A program made the position numbers and the translations under genes. A stretch of DNA of 64,000 bases from CAWBRT01 sp963819175 (GTDB lineage Bacteria; Acidobacteriota; Terriglobia; Terriglobales; Acidobacteriaceae): contig CAWFVJ010000013.1 in the NCBI GenBank assembly GCA_963819175.1, positions 310,001 through 374,000 of the forward strand. Reading direction: 5' to 3'. Positions within the stretch are counted from its first letter, which is position 1; each line of letters starts with the position of its first letter. Under the pieces are notes generated by a model, which made no database searches, was not told where the DNA came from, and was given only the letters and a program-made list of their open reading frames with translations. Positions 57,761 through 64,000 of this stretch are shown in pieces.

Positions 57761-58873
57761 ATGAATCTCACGCTGGGTGACCTGCTGCGCAAGCTGATCG
57801 AGATGAGTGGCAGCGATCTGCACATCACGACCAATTCCCCCCCGCAAATCCGTGTACATGGCGTATTGCATGCTCTGGATTTGCCGCCGCTGACCCCGGC
57901 GGAGAGTAAGCAACTGGTGTACGGCGTCATGACGGACGCGCAGAAGCATCGTTTCGAGGAAGACCTGGAACTGGATTTTTCCTTCGGTCTCAAGGGACTG
58001 GCACGGTTCCGGGCCAACTGCTTCAACCAACGCGGCTCGGTGGCCGCGGTTTTTCGGGTCATTCCATGGGAGATCAGGAGCTTCGAGGATCTGCACCTGC
58101 CCCAGATCGTGGCCAGACTCTGTGAACGGCCGCGTGGGCTGGTCCTCGTCACGGGCCCGACCGGATCGGGCAAATCAACGACGCTTGCGGCCATGATCGA
58201 CAAGATCAACCGCGATCGCCACGAACACATCCTGACCATCGAAGACCCGATCGAGTTCGTGCATCCCCACAAGAACTGCCTGGTCAACCAGCGCGAGGTC
58301 CACTCCGACACCAAGGGCTTTAGTCAGGCTCTGCGCGCCGCATTGCGCGAAGACCCGGACGTGGTGCTGGTGGGCGAGATGCGAGACCTCGAAACCATCG
58401 AGTCGGCTCTCCGCATTGCCGAGACCGGCCACCTGACGCTTGGCACGCTGCACACGAATTCCGCGTCTTCCACCATCAATCGCATCATCGATGTTTTTCC
58501 CTCGCACCAGCAACCGCAGATCAGGGCGCAGCTCTCGCTCGTGCTGGAGGGAATCCTCTGCCAGTCTTTGCTGCCGCGCGTGGGCGGGGTAGGGCGCGTC
58601 ATGGCGATGGAAATTCTCATTCCCAACGCGGCCATCCGCAACCTGGTCCGCGAGGACAAGATTCATCAGATCTACTCGGCCATGCAGTCCGGGCAAGACA
58701 AGTTCGGGATGCAAACTTTCAATCAATCTTTGGCGATGCTCTACTTCCAAAAGCAAATCACGCTCGATGCGGCCATGCAGCGTTCCTCGATGCCGGATGA
58801 ACTGCGGGACATCGTTCAGCGCGGCCCCTCTGCAACCAAGAGCACGCCCGCGGGAAGTGCCATGCGGCGGTAG
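57761..58873 (+). CDS. pilT: Type IV pilus retraction ATPase
   Basis: 370 residues, starting MNLTLGDLLRKLIEMSGSDLHI. ATPase motifs: VTGPTGSGKSTTLAAMID, the Asp box TIEDPIEFVH, Walker B LVGEMRDLETIESALRIAETGH and the His box GTLHTNSASSTINRIID. PilT powers pilus retraction and twitching. The C-terminus is a short Ser/Thr/Pro tail. It lies between pilB and pilC in one transcription unit. Confidence 0.96.
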   Translation: MNLTLGDLLRKLIEMSGSDLHITTNSPPQIRVHGVLHALDLPPLTPAESKQLVYGVMTDAQKHRFEEDLELDFSFGLKGLARFRANCFNQRGSVAAVFRVIPWEIRSFEDLHLPQIVARLCERPRGLVLVTGPTGSGKSTTLAAMIDKINRDRHEHILTIEDPIEFVHPHKNCLVNQREVHSDTKGFSQALRAALREDPDVVLVGEMRDLETIESALRIAETGHLTLGTLHTNSASSTINRIIDVFPSHQQPQIRAQLSLVLEGILCQSLLPRVGGVGRVMAMEILIPNAAIRNLVREDKIHQIYSAMQSGQDKFGMQTFNQSLAMLYFQKQITLDAAMQRSSMPDELRDIVQRGPSATKSTPAGSAMRR

Positions 58874-58905
58874 CACGGCTTTGAGATTTTAGTGAGGAGA
58901 AGACG

Positions 58906-60112
58906 ATGCCGGTTTTTACGTATGAAGGCAAAAATGCAGCGGGCAAGACGATTCGGAGCCAGCGCGCAGCGGAAAACAAGCAGGTGTTGCGTGCCGCTCT
59001 CGGCAAAGAGGGCATTAAGAGCGCGAAGATCAGCGAAAAAGACGGTCGCAAGCTCTTCGGCTCCGGCGGCGGCAAGGTAAAGACCACCGAACTGGCCGTC
59101 TTCTTTCGCCAGTTTTCGGTCATGATCGATGCCGGCCTGCCGCTGGTGCAGTGCCTGGAGATTCTGGGCACGAATCAGGAAAATCAGGCTCTCCGGAAAT
59201 GCCTGGCCGGCGTGCGCTCGTCCGTCGAGGGTGGCGCGACCCTTGCCAATGCCATGCGCGGCTATCCGAAAATTTTCGACGACCTGACCAACAACATGGT
59301 CGAAGCGGGCGAAACCGGCGGCATCCTTGACACCATTCTCCAGCGCCTGGCGATTTACGTTGAAAAGAGTCTCAGGCTGCGCCAGGCCGTCAAGTCTGCT
59401 CTTATTTATCCGGTCTCGGTGATCACGATCGCTGTGCTGGTCGTCGGCGGGCTCCTCAAGTTCGTGGTTCCAATCTTTGCCAACATGTTCGTTGGCTTGG
59501 GAGTGCCGCTGCCTGCGCCGACCAAGTTCGTTGTCGACCTCAGCGCACTTTATTGCGGGCTTCTGGTGGGCGATCTTCCTCGGCATCGTCGCCATCTTCG
59601 TGATCACGGCCCAGATCCGCAAAATGCCCGAAGGACGCCTGGTCACCGACCGCATGCTGCTGAAGGTACCCGTCTTCGGACCTCTGCTGCTGAAGATTGC
59701 TGTGGCGCGCTTCACGCGCACCTTGGGGACGCTGATTACCTCTGGCGTGCCGATCCTGGAGAGCCTCGACGTTACCGCCCGCACATCGGGCAATGCCGTC
59801 ATCCAGAAGGCGCTGCTGAATGTGCGGAAGTCGATTGAGCAAGGCAGAACGATCGTCGATCCACTGCGCGAGAGCAATATCTTTCCCAACATGGTGACGC
59901 AGATGATCGGTGTCGGCGAGGCCACCGGCGCCATGGATTCCATGTTGCAGAAGATCGCCGATTTCTACGAGGACGAGGTCGATGTCGCGACCAAGAACCT
60001 GCTCACCTTGCTGGAGCCGATACTGATCGGGTTCCTCGGCGTGACCGTTGGCGGCATTGTCATCTCGCTTTACATGCCGCTGTTCTCCATGATCAGCAAG
60101 CTCGCCGGTTAG
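58906..60112 (+). CDS. pilC: Type IV pilus inner-membrane platform protein (frameshifted)
   Basis: About 402 residues. It starts MPVFTYEGKNAAGKTIRSQR and has two T2SSF domains: FFRQFSVMIDAGLPLVQCLEIL with NNMVEAGETGGILDTILQRL, and ARFTRTLGTLITSGVPILESLDVTA with MVTQMIGVGEATGAMDSML. A frame break near 59549 (one extra base) splits a transmembrane segment. PilB, PilT and PilR/S surround it, so the gene must be functional; this supports an assembly error. The stop TAG is the start of a family D repeat. Confidence 0.95.
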
Positions 60113-60196
60113 AGCAGTTTCAGCGCAGGTGTGTCCCTGAGCCAGCAAAGCCGGGCCGGATGCCCGACTGCCTCATGAGACACACCTATCGCGTAA
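60110..60196 (+). repeat. Dispersed hairpin repeat family D, copy 3
   Basis: TAGAGCAGTTTC..GCAGGTGTGTC pairs with GAGACACACCT. Its first three bases are the pilC stop codon. It sits in the 99-base gap before pilS. Confidence 0.7.
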
Positions 60197-60211
60197 CCGG
60201 AGCGGAACGCA

Positions 60212-61882
60212 ATGGCGCAGCAGACAGCAAAACACTTCGACGAATGGACATGGCTTGAATGGCTGGTCAAGGTTCGTGTCATCGTCGTCACCTTTGTATT
60301 GGCGATTGAATTGGCGATCACGAACCTGATGGTCACCAATGTCAATCCGACTCTGTTCGTCACCGTCATTCTGCTCTGGTATGCGATTTCCGCGCTGCAC
60401 ATTCTGCTGGTGGCGCTCTGGCACGACTGGAAAACCCAGGCCAAGATCCAGATCTTCGCCGACATGGTTTTCACAACGATCGTCGTTTACGTCAGCGGCG
60501 GCATCGACACATCGTTCAACTTCATCTATCCGCTGATTATCATCGTCGCCAGCGTACTGCTTTCGCCGTGGTGGGCCTACTTGACGGCCGCGCTCAGCTT
60601 CATCCTGCTTGGCACCACGCTGGAGCTGGTGCATTTCGAGTTTATTCCCTCTTACTCGATGACGCGCTCGGATCTGCGTTCGCTGCAAGCTGTCATCCTC
60701 ATCAACCTGTTTGCGTTCATCACCGTGGCCTATCTGGCCGGGAAACTCAGCAACCGCCTTCGCCAGGTCGGGAGCGAGTTGCAGTCAAAGAGCGGAGCGC
60801 TGGAGAACCTTCAGGCGTTGCACGAGAACATTGTCGATTCCATTTCGGGCGGACTGATCACCACCGATCTGAATGGCAAGATTAAACTCGTCAACCGTTC
60901 CGGCCGCGATTTGCTGGAACTCGGAGATTCCGCGACCGGCGAGCGCTCGGTGCAAGACCTGTTTTTCGACCGGTTACCTTCCATCGAGAAGCCCGGGCAG
61001 CGTTACGAGGTGAACACGGTCACGCCTTCGGGCATTGAGCGGACCTTCGATCTCACGGTATCGCCGCTGTCCGTGGAAGGAAGCGGCACCATCGGTTACA
61101 TTTACACGTTTGACGATTTGACCTTGCTCAAGCGATTAGAGCGCGAGGTGCGCCTGCGCGATCGCCTCGCCGCCGTCGGCAGACTGGCGGCAGGAATCGC
61201 CCATGAAATCCGCAACCCGCTGTCCTCTATCGCCGGCTCGGTCAAATTGCTGGCCACACTCGCCGCGCTGAATGACGATCAGCGTGTTCTGGTCGATATC
61301 GTGACCCGCGAGTCGGACCGCCTGAGTTCGATCATCGGCGATTTTCTGACTTATTCGCGCGAAAAGAAATACCAGATGCGGACGGTCGATCTCGTCCTGC
61401 TGCTCGATGACACCCTCACCCTGCTGGAACACTCGCCCGATCTCTGCATCCAGATCCGGCGCAATTTCGCTGTCGAACATGCCTACACCATGGGCGATGC
61501 CGACAAACTTAAGCAGGTGTTTTGGAATATCTGCACCAACGCCTCGCACGCGATCAATCAGAGATCGAACGGAGATCTCGCCTCCGGGATGCTGACCGTC
61601 GAGCTGAACGCCGGCGACAGCTACTGGAGCCTAAGCTTCCGCGATAACGGGCCGGGAGTTTCCCAGCAGCAATTGGAAAGCATGTTTGAACCGTTCCAAT
61701 CGAATTTCGAGGGCGGGACGGGGCTCGGCCTGGCGCTCGTATATCAGATCCTGCAGGCACATCACGCGAAGTACCTCGTGCGTTCTGAACTGGGCGCCGG
61801 CTTCGAGTTTGTTTTGCGCTTTCTCCGGGCCGAGGAGCCTGCCGATGCTGTTCCGGCCGTGCTCCAGGCAGAGAAGGCTTGA
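60212..61882 (+). CDS. pilS: PilS-like sensor histidine kinase
   Basis: 556 residues. The first 180 residues contain about six transmembrane helices, then a PAS domain (ENIVDSISGGLITTDLNGKIKLVNRSG), then the H-box RLAAGIAHEIRNPLSSIAGSVKLL and the HATPase with NICTNASHAINQ, RDNGPGVSQ and GGTGLGLALVYQI. The architecture and location match PilS, which senses pilin levels in the membrane and phosphorylates PilR. Confidence 0.92.
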   Translation: MAQQTAKHFDEWTWLEWLVKVRVIVVTFVLAIELAITNLMVTNVNPTLFVTVILLWYAISALHILLVALWHDWKTQAKIQIFADMVFTTIVVYVSGGIDTSFNFIYPLIIIVASVLLSPWWAYLTAALSFILLGTTLELVHFEFIPSYSMTRSDLRSLQAVILINLFAFITVAYLAGKLSNRLRQVGSELQSKSGALENLQALHENIVDSISGGLITTDLNGKIKLVNRSGRDLLELGDSATGERSVQDLFFDRLPSIEKPGQRYEVNTVTPSGIERTFDLTVSPLSVEGSGTIGYIYTFDDLTLLKRLEREVRLRDRLAAVGRLAAGIAHEIRNPLSSIAGSVKLLATLAALNDDQRVLVDIVTRESDRLSSIIGDFLTYSREKKYQMRTVDLVLLLDDTLTLLEHSPDLCIQIRRNFAVEHAYTMGDADKLKQVFWNICTNASHAINQRSNGDLASGMLTVELNAGDSYWSLSFRDNGPGVSQQQLESMFEPFQSNFEGGTGLGLALVYQILQAHHAKYLVRSELGAGFEFVLRFLRAEEPADAVPAVLQAEKA

Positions 61883-61900
61883 GGAATAGAGGAACGATGT

Positions 61901-63364
61901 ATGGGCAACATACTTGTTTGCGACGATGAACGCTCCATCTGCAGCATGCTGGATATCGCACTGCGGCTCGATGGTCACCACGTCGAGACCGTAACTTCCG
62001 GCGGGCGGGCCATCCAGAAACTCGACAGTGCGCTGTACGACGTGCTGGTGACCGACGTTCGCATGCCCGACATCAGCGGCCTGGAGGTGCTTCACCATGC
62101 CCGCCGCGTCTCGCCGGACACCAGGGTGATTGTGATCACCGCGGTGGACGATAACGAGACCTCGATTCAGGCGCAGAATGCCGGAGCGTTGTACGTCCGC
62201 AAACTTGGCGCGAACCTTCCCACAGACGTGCGGGCAGCGGTTCAGTCGGCGATGGAGAATCAGTCGCTGCGCCAGCAGAATGCCATTCTCAAGCGCGATG
62301 CGGCGGCGCATAACTCGCTCGATAATATAGTTGGCGATAGTCCCGCGATGGAAAACCTGAAGAAGCTTATCGGGACAGTGGCCGGCACCAACAGCACCGT
62401 CATCGTCAGCGGGGAGAGCGGCACCGGCAAAGAGCTGGTTGCCCGGGCAATCCACGCCTGCTCGCAGCGCAGTGCCGAGCCGTTCGTCTCCATCAATTGC
62501 GGCGCCTTTCCCGAGACGCTGCTGGAGAGTGAGCTGTTCGGCTACGTCAAGGGTGCGTTCACCGGCGCCAACCAGAACAAGCGCGGCTTGTTTGAACTGG
62601 CGAACGGCGGCACGATCTTCCTCGATGAAATCAGCGAGATGTCTCTCACCATGCAGGTGAAACTGCTTCGCGTGCTGCAGGAGCGCGTAGTTCGACCGCT
62701 GGGCGGCGGGGGCGAATCTCCAATTGATGTGCGCGTGATTGCCGCCACCAACAAGGATCTCGACGCGCTCGTCGGTGAAGGGCTGTTTCGCGAAGACCTC
62801 TACTACCGTCTGCGCGTCATCCCCATCGAGGTGCCACCCTTGCGCGAGCGCGGGGACGACATCATATTGCTGGCAAATTACTTTTTACGAAAGTTCGCTC
62901 ACCAGATGGACAAGAAGGTGAGTAAGATTTCCTCCGAATCGCTGGATCTGCTGCGTGGGTATGATTGGCCCGGCAATGTTCGGGTGCTGGAGAACACGAT
63001 CGAGCGCGCCGTCGCCATGCACGGCAGTGATGGTGGGTTTCTCCACATGCGTAGAGCCGGGGATATCCCTCGTGCAGACGGCGAGGACACTTACGGCAAC
63101 GGCGAACCACTGCAGGTGGAGTTGCCCAACGAGCGCAGCAAGGCCCGCGCCGCGGCTGCCGCGGCATCCGCCGGAGGAGGAGGCGCTACCGGAGTGGCTC
63201 TGCCGGCCGACGGGATGGACATGGAACGCTACATCGCCGACGTGGAACGTTCGCTCTTGCAGTCAGCGCTGCGCCGCTCGCAGGGCGTGCAGACGCGCGC
63301 CGCCGAAATGCTCAAACTGAGCTATCGCAGCTTCCGCCACATGATGAAGAAATACGATCTGTGA
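61901..63364 (+). CDS. pilR: PilR-like sigma-54-dependent response regulator
   Basis: 487 residues. A receiver domain (ILVCDDERSICSMLDIAL, phospho-Asp in VLVTDVRMPDISGLEVL) is followed by the AAA+ domain with Walker A SGESGTGKELVARAIH, the sigma-54 contact GAFTGA (YVKGAFTGANQNKRG) and Walker B GGTIFLDEISEMS. The C-terminus has a Fis-type helix (TRAAEMLKLSYRSFRHMMKKYDL). The receiver has YVRKLGANLP where KPF is usual, so the Lys is retained but the Pro is lost. An Ala/Gly-rich linker precedes the last helix. It would activate pilin transcription from a sigma-54 promoter. Confidence 0.94.
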   Translation: MGNILVCDDERSICSMLDIALRLDGHHVETVTSGGRAIQKLDSALYDVLVTDVRMPDISGLEVLHHARRVSPDTRVIVITAVDDNETSIQAQNAGALYVRKLGANLPTDVRAAVQSAMENQSLRQQNAILKRDAAAHNSLDNIVGDSPAMENLKKLIGTVAGTNSTVIVSGESGTGKELVARAIHACSQRSAEPFVSINCGAFPETLLESELFGYVKGAFTGANQNKRGLFELANGGTIFLDEISEMSLTMQVKLLRVLQERVVRPLGGGGESPIDVRVIAATNKDLDALVGEGLFREDLYYRLRVIPIEVPPLRERGDDIILLANYFLRKFAHQMDKKVSKISSESLDLLRGYDWPGNVRVLENTIERAVAMHGSDGGFLHMRRAGDIPRADGEDTYGNGEPLQVELPNERSKARAAAAAASAGGGGATGVALPADGMDMERYIADVERSLLQSALRRSQGVQTRAAEMLKLSYRSFRHMMKKYDL

Positions 63365-63720
63365 ATTGCGGGGATGAGGCTGCGAGATGAGTTGCGATTG
63401 GGCGCGCCATCTACTGCGCTTCCATAGCTGGTGTACCCCAATGTTTCAGGGAGCGTCATCCCGACCGAAGCGAAGCGAAGTGGAGGGATCTTGTGTCTTC
63501 CGCTGTCTTCCCGCGGCTAAGCAACACACGAGATTCCTCGACTCGCGACGAAAAGCGTCGCTCGCTCGAAATGACGTTCATCTCGTTGGGGTATAGCATC
63601 TCTGGAACTGCTCAACAGCGCTCTTGGTGGTTGTAAACTATTGATTGTGGTGCCGGACTTTTCGGCAAACGATGAAGAGCACAGCCCATGAGCCGCGCTC
63701 TTCCGTTTCCCAAAACAATC
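63365..63720. other. Gap of 356 bases with family F repeat
   Basis: Between the convergent pilR gene and the RcnB-like gene. The family F copy occupies 63431-63602; no gene or clear terminator is seen in the rest. Confidence 0.5.
63431..63602 (-). repeat. Dispersed repeat family F, copy 2
   Basis: Reverse-oriented counterpart of 17442-17659: GTGTACCCCAATGTTTCAGG, GAGCGTCATCCCGACCGAAG ... AAATGACGTTCATCTCGTTG, GGGTATAGCATCT. About 172 bases. Confidence 0.75.
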
Positions 63721-64000
63721 TCAGTGTATGGTGGAAGCTATCACAATGGACGCTATCACGCCCGTTGCTACCGCCGCCAACACATAGCTGCCGTCGACTA
63801 AACGCCATTCATAGCCCGCCGGTGGCCGCTGCAGGTGATAGACCCGATAGTCAACCTTCTCGGCGCGAGCCCAATCTTCATGGCGCATGTGGTACCCTTT
63901 TCTCCACTCCTTGTGCTTCACATACGCGTGATTATCGTGGCGTTTGTCGTGTTGCTCCTCAGCGCGTTTGTCGTTGTGGTGCTCCTCAGCAAAGACCAGT
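63721..64000 (-). CDS. RcnB-family periplasmic protein (5' end beyond the window)
   Basis: At least 93 residues; the start lies beyond the window. A signal-peptide end (LVFAEEHH) is followed by a His/Asp/Lys-rich charged segment (DKRAEEQHDKRHDNHAYV), then the RcnB motif YRVYHLQRPPAGYEWRLVDGSYVLAAVATGVI. E. coli RcnB helps maintain nickel and cobalt homeostasis; in acidobacteria similar proteins are common and uncharacterised. Confidence 0.8.
   Translation of the reverse strand, partial: LVFAEEHHNDKRAEEQHDKRHDNHAYVKHKEWRKGYHMRHEDWARAEKVDYRVYHLQRPPAGYEWRLVDGSYVLAAVATGVIASIVIASTIH

Noticed and set aside
1..64000. CRISPR array
   Set aside because: The many repeats are dispersed, palindromic and irregularly spaced; there is no regular repeat-spacer pattern and no cas gene.
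1..64000. tRNA or rRNA genes
   Set aside because: I looked for T-loop consensus (GGTTCGANTCC) with acceptor pairing and for rRNA landmarks and found none.

Overview
The window looks like a chromosomal segment of an acidobacterium (Terriglobia/Koribacter-like). The support is a GC-rich genome, an Oar-like TonB-dependent receptor with a carboxypeptidase-regulatory N-terminus, a pilB-pilT-pilC-pilS-pilR cluster, a large BadF/HgdC-type ATPase paired with a 2-hydroxyacyl-CoA dehydratase-like protein, a bd-type oxidase, a Tes-like radical SAM enzyme, and intergenic regions packed with short palindromic repeats. Taxonomy is inferred from gene content only. No rRNA, tRNA, CRISPR array or intact transposase was seen.

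Layout. 0-6 kb: Mrp ATPase, a secreted beta-propeller protein, an MFS transporter and an iron-dependent alcohol dehydrogenase. 6-12 kb: a UBP-type zinc-finger gene with a partial duplication, cydAB with an acyl-CoA thioesterase, and small genes. 12-19.5 kb: an SDR enzyme, a NarX/LuxR-type two-component pair and the 5-oxoprolinase genes pxpB, pxpC and pxpA. 19.8-25.4 kb: the two-gene ATP-driven reductase/dehydratase locus. 25.8-31.5 kb: TonB receptor, a small Cys/His membrane protein and a divergent OmpR/sensor-kinase pair. 31.5-40 kb: type III polyketide synthase, cytidylate-kinase-like protein, Tes-like radical SAM enzyme, exported proteins, RlpA and a HIT protein. 40-50 kb: housekeeping genes on the minus strand (aspS, hisS, gamma-carbonic anhydrase, EamA, pgsA, larB, a ChaN-like protein, a methyltransferase). 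50-54 kb: a promoter-to-terminator transcript holding an 18-residue ORF, a long repeat tract, and an AT-richer two-gene island (P-loop ATPase plus a small partner). 54-64 kb: nitroreductase, an endonuclease III-like protein, the type IV pilus cluster with its own promoter, and an RcnB-like protein cut by the window end.

Two themes cut across the map. First, at least six families of short dispersed palindromic repeats fill most gaps; some supply stop codons or C-terminal residues of genes, and one is a ~255-277 bp MITE-like element with terminal inverted repeats. Second, about 17 genes, including the normally essential hisS and the operonic pilC, are broken by one-base or two-base frameshifts, often in homopolymers. 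This points to indel errors in the assembly rather than mass pseudogenisation, so I give full reconstructed gene spans.

The best candidates for an undescribed system are the ATPase island at 51.6-53.5 kb, the small transcript at 50.17-50.56 kb, and the dispersed repeat families.
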